A DNA stretch of 64,000 nucleotides from the NCBI RefSeq assembly GCF_018129005.1, contig NZ_JAAEDL010000008.1, positions 1 through 64,000 of the forward strand, in the 5' to 3' direction. The notes beneath the pieces were generated by a model. The model worked only from the letters and a program-made list of their open reading frames with translations. It ran no database searches and was not told the DNA's origin. This document shows, in pieces, positions 24,384 through 31,718 of the stretch. The DNA comes from Neoroseomonas eburnea. Its GTDB lineage: Bacteria > Pseudomonadota > Alphaproteobacteria > Acetobacterales > Acetobacteraceae. The stretch's first letter is position 1, and every line of letters starts with the position of its first letter. Position numbers and translations under genes: made by a program.

Positions 24384-25556
24384 ATGATGCCGTTGTCCCG
24401 CTTCACCGTGCTCGACCTGACCCGCGTGCGGTCCGGCCCCACCTGCGTGCGGCAGCTTGCCGATTGGGGCGCCAATGTGATCAAGATCGAAGCAACGGAC
24501 GAGGTCGATACCGGCAAGGGCCTGGGCGGCGAGCGCGACGGGCCGGACTTCCAGCATGTCCACCGCAACAAGCGTGGCATGACGCTGAACCTGAAGTCGC
24601 CCGAGGGTCTGGCCGCCTTCCGCCGCATGGTCGCCAAGGCGGACGTGGTGGTGGAGAACTACCGCCCCGACGTGAAGACCCGCCTCGGCATCGACTACGA
24701 CGCGCTGGCGACGATCAATCCGCGCATCGTGCTGGGGTCGATCTCCGGCTTCGGGCAGGACGGGCCCTATGCGAAGCGCCCGGGCTTCGACCAGATCGCC
24801 CAGGGCATGGGCGGGCTGATGTCGGTGACCGGCCTTCCCGGCCAGGGGCCGGTGCGCGCCGGCATTCCCGTCGCGGACCTGACCGCCGGCCTCTACTGCG
24901 CGCTTGGCATCATGGTCGCGCTGCTGGAGCGGGAAGTCACCGGCAAGGGCCGCTGGGTGCATGTCTCGCTGCTGGAAGCCATGATCGCCATGATGGACTT
25001 CCAGGCCACGCGCTGGACCATGGGGCACGAGGTGCCGAAGCAGGCCGGCAACGACCACCCGACCACCATCCCGACCGGCCTGTTCAAGACAGCGGACGGC
25101 AGCGTGAACATCGCCGGCGGCGGCCAGGTGATGTGGGATCGCATCGTGAAGGTGCTGGGCATCGAGGAGGACGCGAAGGACCCCGACATCGCCACCGACA
25201 AGCTGCGCAGCCAGAACCGCCACAAGGTCAACGCGATCATCGAGCGCGTGACGCAGACCGACACCTCGGCCAACTGGGTGGCGAAGTTCAACAAGGAAGG
25301 CGTGCCCTGCGGCCCGGTCTATTCCATGGACCAGGTCTTCGCGGACGAGCAGGTGAAGCACCTCGGCATCGAGATGACGGTGCAGCACCCGCGCCTCGGC
25401 GCGCTGAACGTGGTGCGCGCGCCGATGCAGATCGCCGGCGTGGACTGCGCGAAAGAGCCGACGCCGGAGCGCGGCCAGCATACGGATGAAGTGCTGGCGG
25501 AATTCGGCTTCAGCGAAGCCGAGATCGCAGCGCTGAAGACGGCGAAGGCGGTCTGA
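24384..25556 (+). CDS. Class III CoA-transferase (CaiB/BaiF family)
   Basis: 390 aa. 'FTVLDLTRVRSGPTCVRQLADWGANVIKIE' (core: LADWGANVIKIE), 'VVENYRPDVKTRLGIDY', 'GSISGFGQDGPYA' and Asp165 in IPVADLTAG, the acyl-anhydride-forming residue, mark the family. It moves CoA between carboxylic acids in the cytosol. ATG 24384 (a second ATG follows at once) has GGAGG about 10 bp upstream. The acid is unknown; nearby enoyl-CoA hydratase, D-tartrate dehydratase-like and TTT receptor genes point to dicarboxylate use. Confidence 0.9.
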   Translation: MMPLSRFTVLDLTRVRSGPTCVRQLADWGANVIKIEATDEVDTGKGLGGERDGPDFQHVHRNKRGMTLNLKSPEGLAAFRRMVAKADVVVENYRPDVKTRLGIDYDALATINPRIVLGSISGFGQDGPYAKRPGFDQIAQGMGGLMSVTGLPGQGPVRAGIPVADLTAGLYCALGIMVALLEREVTGKGRWVHVSLLEAMIAMMDFQATRWTMGHEVPKQAGNDHPTTIPTGLFKTADGSVNIAGGGQVMWDRIVKVLGIEEDAKDPDIATDKLRSQNRHKVNAIIERVTQTDTSANWVAKFNKEGVPCGPVYSMDQVFADEQVKHLGIEMTVQHPRLGALNVVRAPMQIAGVDCAKEPTPERGQHTDEVLAEFGFSEAEIAALKTAKAV

Positions 25557-25566
25557 GCCGCGCCGA

Positions 25567-25977
25567 TCAGCCGCAGCGGTCGACGGTGAAGCGGGCCTCG
25601 ATGCGCGCGGGGTCCGCGAAGGCTCGGTATTCGTAGATGAAGGCGACGCCGTGGTCGCGGATCGCGGCGCGCATCGCGGGGTTGCCGCAGGCGGCCTGTT
25701 CCAGGCGGGCCCGCTGTGCCGCCTGGTCGAAGGTGTCCGACACCGTCAGGCGATAGACATAGGTCATGGTCCGGCCGTCGGCACGCGCGTCGGTCAGTTC
25801 CGTGGCCTCGTCGATGCGCTGCGGAAAGGGGCGGAGCTGCTCGACCGCCTGGCGCAGCTCGGCCTCGACGCCTCGGTCGGTGGCGGGCATGCCGCCGCCC
25901 CGCAGCGCGATGGTCGCGACGACGGCCACCACGCCGACCGCGGCCAGCGCCGCGACCCCGACGACGATCTTCCTCAT
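25567..25977 (-). CDS. Membrane-anchored protein of unknown function
   Basis: 136 aa. One N-terminal membrane segment (residues about 4-25, IVVGVAALAAVGVVAVVATIAL), then a periplasmic-facing domain of about 110 residues with 'TYVYRLTVSDTFDQAAQRARLEQAACGNPAMRAAI' in its middle and a C-terminal Cys in VDRCG. The two cysteines could pair. Arrangement resembles small envelope proteins that end with 'AACGNPxMRxxIxxG...Y.Y', seen in several proteobacteria without a known role. No ribosome-binding site is obvious. It is convergent with the CoA-transferase gene (10 bp). Confidence 0.7.
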   Translation of the reverse strand: MRKIVVGVAALAAVGVVAVVATIALRGGGMPATDRGVEAELRQAVEQLRPFPQRIDEATELTDARADGRTMTYVYRLTVSDTFDQAAQRARLEQAACGNPAMRAAIRDHGVAFIYEYRAFADPARIEARFTVDRCG

Positions 25978-26265
25978 CGTGCCGCGGCCGTCGTGCCGTG
26001 CAGGGGGCGTGTCGTCGTCATGGCCAGGCTCCGGGGCGTGGGTGGCGGGACACCATTGTCCCGATTCCGAAGTCCTGCGGGCTTCGTTCTCCGGCCACCA
26101 CGCATTGTCGTCAGTGGCCCGCCTTTCCGTTCCGTCCGCTGCCGATGCCTCGGACTTCGCGGGCAGGACACTAAGGCAGGCCGTGCGACAGGCAAGCGCC
26201 GCGGTTTGCGCGGCGCGGCGGCCGCCTGTACGAAACCTCCGGCCCCAGCCAGGAGGACCATCCCC

Positions 26266-27444
26266 ATGCGCATCGCTTCCGTCCGCCAGGGCGTGGTGCC
26301 GATCAGCAGCGCGATCGCGAACGCCTATATCGACTTCTCGAAGATGACGGCGAGCGTCGTCGCCATCACGGTCGAGGACGGGGCCGGCAAGCGCGCCACC
26401 GGCTACGGCTTCAATTCCAACGGCCGCTACGCGCAGCCCGGATTGCTGGCGGAGCGTTTCATCCCGCGCCTTGAAGCGTGCACCGAGGGCGAGCTGACGG
26501 CGGCCGACGGCAGCCTCGACGTCGCCGGCGCCTGGGCCGCGATGATGAGGAACGAGAAGCCGGGCGGGCATGGCGAACGTTCGGTTGCGGTCGGCGTGCT
26601 CGACATGGCCCTCTGGGACGCCGCGGCGAAGCTCGAGGACAAGCCGCTGTGGCGCCTGCTCGCGGATCGCTTCCGCGACGGCGAGGCCGATGAGTCGGCA
26701 TGGATCTACGCGGCGGGCGGCTACTACTACCCCGGCAAGGGCGTCGATGCGCTGGTCGAGGAGATGAAGCGCTACCTCGGCCTCGGCTACACCACGGTGA
26801 AGATGAAGATCGGCGGCGCTCCCGGCACGCCGATCCGCGACGCGCTGAAGGAGGATCTCGCGCGCATCGAGGCGGTGCTGAAGCTGCTCGATGGCGACGG
26901 GTCGCGCCTCGCCGTGGATGTGAACGGCCGCTTCGGGCTGCATGCGGCGCTGGCCTATGGCGCCGCGTTCGAGCCGCTGAAGCTGCGCTGGTACGAGGAG
27001 CCGCTCGACCCGCTGGACTACGCGACCCACGCGACGCTCGCCGAGCACTATGCACCGCCGCTCGCGACCGGCGAGAACCTGTTCTCGATGCAGGACGCGC
27101 GCAACCTGATCCGCCATGGCGGGCTGCGGCCGGACCGCGACATCCTGCAGTTCGATCCGGCGCTGTCCTATGGGCTGGTGGAATACCTCCGCACGCTGGA
27201 CATGCTGGCGCGGCACGGCTGGTCGCCGCGGCGCTGCGTGCCGCATGGCGGGCACCAGTTCGCGCTGAACATCGCGGTCGGCCTGGGGCTCGGGGGCAAT
27301 GAATCCTACCCGGAGGTCTTCGCGCCCTTCGGGGGCTTCGCGAGCGATACGCCGGTGGTGGACGGGCGCATCCGCATGCCGGAGGTTCCGGGGATCGGGT
27401 TCGAGGCGAAGAACGACCTGTGGGCCGTCCTGAAGGATCTGTGA
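26266..27444 (+). CDS. tarD: D(-)-tartrate dehydratase-like enolase-superfamily enzyme
   Basis: 392 aa of the mandelate racemase subgroup, dehydrating an acid sugar-type acid (D-tartrate to oxaloacetate in the best-known relative). Close recall to Bradyrhizobium TarD across the whole length: 'NAYIDFSKMT', 'GYGFNSNGRYAQ', 'NEKPGGHGERSVAVG', 'AAGGYYYPGKG'. KMK motif at 179-181, metal ligands Asp218, Glu244 and Glu270, and His327 in PHGGH are as expected. AGGAGGA lies 9-15 bp before ATG 26266. TarD assignment is by memory of the family; the family is fairly uniform in this subgroup. Confidence 0.88.
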   Translation: MRIASVRQGVVPISSAIANAYIDFSKMTASVVAITVEDGAGKRATGYGFNSNGRYAQPGLLAERFIPRLEACTEGELTAADGSLDVAGAWAAMMRNEKPGGHGERSVAVGVLDMALWDAAAKLEDKPLWRLLADRFRDGEADESAWIYAAGGYYYPGKGVDALVEEMKRYLGLGYTTVKMKIGGAPGTPIRDALKEDLARIEAVLKLLDGDGSRLAVDVNGRFGLHAALAYGAAFEPLKLRWYEEPLDPLDYATHATLAEHYAPPLATGENLFSMQDARNLIRHGGLRPDRDILQFDPALSYGLVEYLRTLDMLARHGWSPRRCVPHGGHQFALNIAVGLGLGGNESYPEVFAPFGGFASDTPVVDGRIRMPEVPGIGFEAKNDLWAVLKDL

Positions 27445-27448
27445 GGCG

Positions 27449-27489
27449 AAGGGCGGGGGAGGCGAACCTCCCCCGCACCCCCTCCCTTC
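27449..27489. repeat. Palindromic intergenic repeat, copy C
   Basis: Perfect stem GCGGGGGAGG (27453-27462) - CGAA - CCTCCCCCGC (27467-27476), followed by ACCCCCTCCCTT. It begins 5 bp after the tarD stop codon and faces copy D across a 42-bp spacer that itself contains small palindromes (GTGCCTTTGGCAC). Confidence 0.85.
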
Positions 27490-27531
27490 TACGTGCCTTT
27501 GGCACCGGCCGTTGATGTCGGTTCCCGATCG

Positions 27532-27582
27532 CCAAAGAAGGTTGGGGGGCTCGGGGGGAAGTTCCCTTCCCCCCGACCTTCC
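27532..27582. repeat. Palindromic intergenic repeat, copy D
   Basis: CCAAAGAAGGTTGGGGGGC followed by stem TCGGGGGGAAG / CTTCCCCCCGA and a CCTTCC end. Practically the reverse complement of copy A. With copy C it makes a facing pair directly before the methyltransferase gene, within its presumed leader. Confidence 0.85.
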
Positions 27583-27613
27583 TTCGACCGTCGCCGCCCG
27601 TTACCCCGGCCGC

Positions 27614-28204
27614 GTGACCCAGGGCTTCGTCCGCGGCAAGCTGCGCGGCGATCCCGTCGTTCCCGTGCTGGTCGCCATGCCCGACCTGGGTCATGTCCTC
27701 GACCTCGGCTGCGGCCGTGGCCAGCTCGCGATCGCGCTGCTGCTGGCCGGCGTGGCGGGGCGCGTCACCGGCCTCGACATCGACGCGCGCAAGGTCGCGC
27801 TCGCCGAGGGCGCCGCGCACGGCCTGCCGGCCCGCTTCGCGGTCGCCGACCTGGCGCGGGCCGGCATCCCGCCCTGCGACAGCGTGCTGATCATCGACGT
27901 GCTGCTGCAGATGCCCCCCACCGCGCAGGATATGCTGCTCGCGCGCGTCATCGCCGCCGCGCCGCGCCGCATCCTGATCCGTGCCTTCGATCCCGATCGC
28001 GGCTGGCGCAGCGCCTTCGGCTTCGCGATGGAGCGCGTGCGTCGGCTGCTCGGCGGGGATCGCGGCCGTGCCGGGGCGGTGGCGCCGCGTCCTCTCGCCA
28101 CCCTCATCGTGCCACTTGTGGCGGCGGGATATGCCGTCCGGCAGACACCCTGCTGGGCTGGCACGCCGCTGCCGAATGTGCTTCTGGTGGCGGAACGCTC
28201 ATGA
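27614..28204 (+). CDS. Class I SAM-dependent methyltransferase
   Basis: 196 aa from GTG 27614. Motif I 'HVLDLGCGRGQLAIAL' (DLGCGRG 30-36) and the acidic end of strand 2 'VTGLDIDARKVALAE' bind S-adenosylmethionine. 'FVRGKLRGDPVVPVLVA' at the N-terminus is shared by a group of small methyltransferases found beside lipid or acyl-transfer genes. The start is uncertain: the frame runs further upstream but only into the repeat at 27532-27582. Its stop overlaps the ATG of the MipA/OmpV gene (ATGA), so the two are coupled. Substrate unknown. Confidence 0.75.
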   Translation: MTQGFVRGKLRGDPVVPVLVAMPDLGHVLDLGCGRGQLAIALLLAGVAGRVTGLDIDARKVALAEGAAHGLPARFAVADLARAGIPPCDSVLIIDVLLQMPPTAQDMLLARVIAAAPRRILIRAFDPDRGWRSAFGFAMERVRRLLGGDRGRAGAVAPRPLATLIVPLVAAGYAVRQTPCWAGTPLPNVLLVAERS

Positions 28205-29049
28205 TCCGCCGCTCCGTCCTTCCGATTTTCCTGGCCTGCGCGGCGCTGCCGGCCCAGGCGCAGCAATTGCCGGTGCTCGAGATCGGCGTCGCCGGCGGCG
28301 GCGGCAATACGCCGGCCTATCCCGCCTCCGACCAGAACCGCTGGCGCGGGCTGCTTGTCCCCTACCTCATCTACCGTGGCGAGGTGCTGCGCAGCGACGA
28401 GTCCGGACTGCGCGCGCGCGCCGGGCTGGCGCAGGGCATCGAGCTGTCGCTCAGCGCCTCCGGCGGGTTCAGCGCGCAATCCTCCGACGTGCGGGCACGG
28501 GAGGGCATGCCGGACCTCGACTGGCTGGGGGAGATCGGGCCGACGCTGCGCTTCACCCTCTGGCGCGGGGAGGACGAGGCCAGCCCGCGGCGCATCGTGC
28601 TCGACACGCCGGTGCGGGCGGTGTTCTCGACCGACTGGACCTCGGTCTCCTTCCGCGGCTTCACCTTCGCCCCGGACATCGCCTACGAGCACGTGAACTT
28701 CCTGTCGCCCTTCGCGCGCCTGCGGCTCTCGGCGGGCGTGGTGTTCGGGACGGACCGCTACACCGACTACTTCTACCAGGTGGACCCGCAATTCGCCCGA
28801 CCTGACCGTGCGGCCTACAATGCGCAGGCGGGCTATGTCGGATCGCGGCTGTCGGTCTCCTATCGCCTGCCGCTGACGGAGCGCCTTTCGGTCGTCGCCG
28901 GCGGGCGGATCGAGAACTTCTCCGGCGCGGCGAATGCCGGCAGCCCGCTCTTCCGCAGCGAGTGGAACTTTTCCCTTGCCGCCGGCTTCGCCTTTTCCTT
29001 CTGGCGGTCGGAAGCGACCGTGAGCGCTGCGTCCCAGCCGTTCGACTGA
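28201..29049 (+). CDS. MipA/OmpV family outer-membrane protein
   Basis: 282 aa. Signal peptide MIRRSVLPIFLACAALPAQA, then a beta-barrel pattern of alternating polar and hydrophobic residues ending in an aromatic-rich strand. 'PVLEIGVAGGGGNTPAYPASDQNRWRGLLVPYLIYRG' (core: AYPASDQNRWRGLLVPY) is the family's early segment. Members scaffold murein enzymes or act as porins or adhesins; function here cannot be set. It is translationally coupled to the upstream methyltransferase by ATGA, a pairing with no clear explanation. Confidence 0.85.
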   Translation: MIRRSVLPIFLACAALPAQAQQLPVLEIGVAGGGGNTPAYPASDQNRWRGLLVPYLIYRGEVLRSDESGLRARAGLAQGIELSLSASGGFSAQSSDVRAREGMPDLDWLGEIGPTLRFTLWRGEDEASPRRIVLDTPVRAVFSTDWTSVSFRGFTFAPDIAYEHVNFLSPFARLRLSAGVVFGTDRYTDYFYQVDPQFARPDRAAYNAQAGYVGSRLSVSYRLPLTERLSVVAGGRIENFSGAANAGSPLFRSEWNFSLAAGFAFSFWRSEATVSAASQPFD

Positions 29050-29132
29050 AGCCTGTCCAGCGTCCCGCTCGCGAAGTCCGCTGGATCACCAGCGGGGACG
29101 GCGGGACCCTGGCAGCAGGATCCTGACAAGGG

Positions 29133-29176
29133 GCCGATATCGGCCAGCCTCTCGGCTGACTCGGTATCGGAGCCTT
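29133..29176 (+). repeat. Short dispersed element E3, copy 1
   Basis: GGCCGATATCGGCCAGCCTC followed by TCGGCTGACTCGGTATCGG. The same string, reverse-complemented and slightly changed (GATACCGAATCAGCCGAAAGG...), is at 43571-43610, and a shortened version is near 43207-43240. It is preceded by the palindrome CAGGATCCTG in this copy and also near the 43.57-kb copy. It lies between convergent genes with no other content. Confidence 0.6.
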
Positions 29177-29283
29177 GGCTTCGCGCGCGGTCGCCCCGCC
29201 GGCCCCGCGCAGCATGCCGGCCCGCCGAGGGCGAAGCCGGTGTCGTGCGCGTTCTGGGCGGCGGAGCCCTTGCGCGCCGGCGA

Positions 29284-29895
29284 TCAGGCCTGGCGGCAGC
29301 CCCAGGCGGCGACGGACATCAGCGTCACGAAGACGACCGGCACCAGCCCCACCGCCACCCACAGGATGACGAGGGGCGTCCACAGTACCGCGAGGCTCCC
29401 GGTGACGAGCACCAGGTTGAGAACGAACCACAGGAAGGCCTCGGCGCTTCGCTCGCCCTCCCGGGGATCGCTTGCCGGCATGGGGGAGGCCTCGCCGTCC
29501 GGCAGGGCCGGCGCGCGCGCGGCGAGCCAGCCGAAGCCGGCCATCGCCAGCACGCCGGCGGCGGTCAGCAGCAGCGAGGTGCCGTCACTCCCGACGCTCC
29601 TCATCCACGCGAGGCCGCCGACGCCGATCGCCAGCATGGCCAGGGGCAGCGAGCGCGTCAGGCGCTCGGCGCTGCGCAGGCGCGACGGGGTGTCGATGGA
29701 ATCGCCGATCTGGCGGAGGTTCTGGATCCAGAACAGCCCGGCGAGCGGCAGCGAGGCGAGGGTGAGGACCAGGCCGTCGGGAGAGGTCATCACGTTCTGC
29801 AGCCCGCCGCCCAGGCCGGCCATCGAGAAGCCGGCCCAGAGGGCGAAGGGCGTCAGCATGAAGATGGCAACCGCGAAGGGCACCCAGCGTCTCAT
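29284..29895 (-). CDS. Multi-pass membrane protein of unknown function
   Basis: 203 aa with about five membrane segments: residues 4-25, 42-60, 85-100, 108-128, 155-195 (two). Charged loops carry 'RQIGDSIDTPSRLRSAERLTRS' (in short, DSIDTPSRLRS). No known family. It is separated from the copper gene set upstream by 467 bp of non-coding DNA, so membership in that set is doubtful. GAGAACGCTGCACG precedes the ATG. Confidence 0.7.
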   Translation of the reverse strand: MRRWVPFAVAIFMLTPFALWAGFSMAGLGGGLQNVMTSPDGLVLTLASLPLAGLFWIQNLRQIGDSIDTPSRLRSAERLTRSLPLAMLAIGVGGLAWMRSVGSDGTSLLLTAAGVLAMAGFGWLAARAPALPDGEASPMPASDPREGERSAEAFLWFVLNLVLVTGSLAVLWTPLVILWVAVGLVPVVFVTLMSVAAWGCRQA

Positions 29896-30362
29896 CGTGC
29901 AGCGTTCTCCTGGCGCACGGCCCGGCGGGGCGGTGCGGATCCGTGGTGGCAAGGGCCTGCGGCCGGGGGCATCCGCGCCAGGCCGCGACGACGAAAGGAT
30001 TTGGACGTTCCACCCCGCCCGGCGGACCACGACACGCCGGCGCGCCGAGGAAGATCCCCTCGTTCGGGCCTGCCGGGGTCGGGACGCTCCGATCGGCGCG
30101 CGGGTCCTTCCGGTGGGGAGGTTGTCCGCGCCTGCAGGGCAATCTGGCCGGCCGGTGCCTGGCGCGCAATCCCCGCGCATCGGCGGGCATCACGGCGCCA
30201 GGCCCGTCTTCCATGGCTCGGAGACCGTTTGGAAAGTCCGGTAGCGGCCCGCGCCCCCAACCCGGCCACCCACGTCAGCATCCTGGAACGGGTGGCCGGG
30301 TGGGGGTGCGGGCTGCTGCCGGACCGGGAAACGCGCCGCGAGGCGCGCTTCCCAACGGGCTC
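29896..30362. other. 467-bp non-coding region with two hairpins
   Basis: No gene supported. Contains two strong stems: CCCGGCCACCC (30261-30271) / GGGTGGCCGGG (30290-30300), and the terminator at 30326-30353. The remainder is GC-rich without a coding pattern on either strand. It may include the promoter of the minus-strand membrane-protein gene at 29284-29895. Confidence 0.5.
30326..30353 (-). terminator. Hairpin after the PCuAC gene
   Basis: GGGAAACGCGCC (30326-30337) and GGCGCGCTTCCC (30342-30353) form a 12-bp stem with one mismatch and loop GCGA, located 9 bp after the stop of the minus-strand PCuAC gene. No T-tract follows, so the termination mode is uncertain. Confidence 0.55.
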
Positions 30363-30830
30363 TTAGTGGTGGCCCGGGCCGCGCGCCCCGGCGGATTCCA
30401 CCGTGAGTTCCACCTGCACGTCCCCCGCGCGCTCGAAGCGCAGCGTCAGCGGGACGCGGGCGCCCTGTTGCAGCGGCGCGGTCAGGCCGATCAGCATGAC
30501 GTGGAGCCCGCCAGGGCGGAGTTCGGCCATTCCGCCGGCGGGCACCGGGATGTCGGCGACCGGGCGCATGCGCATCACGTCGCCCTCGCGGACATGGGTG
30601 TGCAGTTCGACCACGCGGGCCGCCGGGCTGGCGGCGGACAGCAGCCGGTCCGGCTGCGTGCCGCGGTTGCGCAGCGTCATGAAGCCGGCGCCGTTGCCGT
30701 TCGCGCTGGCGGCGCGGGTCCAGGGATTCCCGATGGCGATATCGCCCGCGGTGTAGTCGTGGGCGAGCGCGGGCAGGGTGGCGAGGGTCAGCGCGATGGC
30801 GAGGCCGGCGCGGCGGGTGATGTCGGACAT
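30363..30830 (-). CDS. PCu(A)C periplasmic copper chaperone
   Basis: 155 aa. Signal peptide ends at about ALA-HD (residue 23/24). The copper signature H(M)-x10-M-x21-H-x-M is exact: His77, Met88, His110, Met112 (HTHVREGDVMRM ... GGLHVML). PCuAC delivers Cu(I) to the CuA or CuB site of cytochrome oxidase in the periplasm, often with Sco1. It is the last gene of a minus-strand row DUF2946 - TonB receptor - YcnI - small exported protein - PCuAC, all plausibly copper-related. The His-rich end (GPGHH) may add metal ligands. Confidence 0.93.
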   Translation of the reverse strand: MSDITRRAGLAIALTLATLPALAHDYTAGDIAIGNPWTRAASANGNGAGFMTLRNRGTQPDRLLSAASPAARVVELHTHVREGDVMRMRPVADIPVPAGGMAELRPGGLHVMLIGLTAPLQQGARVPLTLRFERAGDVQVELTVESAGARGPGHH

Positions 30831-30848
30831 GGTGTTCCTTCCGTTCGG

Positions 30849-31184
30849 TCAGTTGGAGGCAAGTCGGTCCGGCCAGATCGGCGCGGTGGCGCCGATGCGG
30901 GCCTCGATGCGCCCGGCCAGGCGAGCGATGCGCGCCGCTTCCCGGGCGCCGGCGGCGGGATCGCCGCTGTCGCAGGCTTCGCGGGCGAGCAGGAGCGCGC
31001 GGTCGAGTGCCGCAGCCTCGGCTGCGTCGGCCTGGGCGCGCACCGCGCCCGCCCATTCCGCGGCCGGGGCGAAGGCGCCGCGGCAGACCGCGGTGAGCTC
31101 GGCGCTCATCGCTTCCGAATCGCAGGCCGGGGCGGGGGTGGCGGCGAGCAGTGCCATGGCCGCCGCCGCGAGGATGTTGCGCAT
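30849..31184 (-). CDS. Small exported protein in the copper gene set
   Basis: 111 aa. Signal peptide MRNILAAAAMALLAATPAPA is followed at once by Cys, then an all-helical domain 'SEAMSAELTAVCRGAFAPAAEWAGAVRAQADAAEAAALDRALLLAREACDSGD' (given in short: CDSEAMSAELTAVC ... LAREACDSG). Three cysteines are visible. If processed as a lipoprotein the Cys would be position 21, but APAC is a weak lipobox. No known family. Its place between the YcnI and PCuAC genes (14-bp and 18-bp gaps) suggests a periplasmic copper role. Confidence 0.7.
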   Translation of the reverse strand: MRNILAAAAMALLAATPAPACDSEAMSAELTAVCRGAFAPAAEWAGAVRAQADAAEAAALDRALLLAREACDSGDPAAGAREAARIARLAGRIEARIGATAPIWPDRLASN

Positions 31185-31198
31185 GGGGACCTCCGGGC

Positions 31199-31702
31199 TC
31201 AGCGGGGGGCGAGGCGCAGGGAGGCGGCCGGATGGCGGTAGTCGGAGATGCGGCGGCCCTCGGCCGGAACCTCCGCCCAGTCGGTCACGGCACCGCCCTC
31301 GCATTCCTGCCGCACGGCGAACCACAGCGTCGCGCCGGGCTGGTCCGGGGCGCGGAAGCGCAGGACGAACTCGTCATAGTGCTCGTTCGGCAGCCGCCCG
31401 CCTTCCCAGGTGATGGCCGAAAGCTCCCGCGCTGCGCCATGGGCCGTCGGCGTGCCGGCGTCCCCGTGCGGCGTGAGGACGAGCGTCCAGCCCGGCTTGG
31501 GCATGGGCCGCGCGCCGGTCACGCCTTCGGGCAGGCGGACGGTCAGCCGCGTGGTGGCGGCGGTGCCGCAGCCATGGGGCACGCGCAGCGCCGCGCGCAC
31601 ATAGGCATGCGGCGCGGCCTGGGCGGGGTCGAGGGTGACATGGGCCGCGGCGGGAAGCGCCGGCGCGGCCGTGGCGAGCAGCGCGAGCAGGGTCTTTCGC
31701 AT
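31199..31702 (-). CDS. YcnI/DUF1775 copper-binding periplasmic protein
   Basis: 167 aa. Signal MRKTLLALLATAAPALPAAA, after which the mature chain begins with His21 (HVTLDP). In YcnI proteins this N-terminal His, with a downstream acidic residue and Trp, forms the copper site. 'PHAYVRAALRVPHGC' and 'ITWEGGRLPNEHYDEFVLRFRAP' (core: LPNEHYDEFVLRF) are family signatures. Usually the protein is followed by a membrane anchor; here the chain ends shortly after the domain, so it is soluble. Gene neighbours are the TonB receptor (16 bp upstream) and the small exported protein. Confidence 0.9.
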   Translation of the reverse strand: MRKTLLALLATAAPALPAAAHVTLDPAQAAPHAYVRAALRVPHGCGTAATTRLTVRLPEGVTGARPMPKPGWTLVLTPHGDAGTPTAHGAARELSAITWEGGRLPNEHYDEFVLRFRAPDQPGATLWFAVRQECEGGAVTDWAEVPAEGRRISDYRHPAASLRLAPR

Positions 31703-31718
31703 GATGCGTTTCCTCGTG

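Noticed and set aside
25974-26273. 99-codon minus-strand frame between the anchored protein and tarD
   Set aside because: Covers the tarD ribosome-binding site and promoter area, with Arg/Pro-rich low-complexity product; likely spurious.
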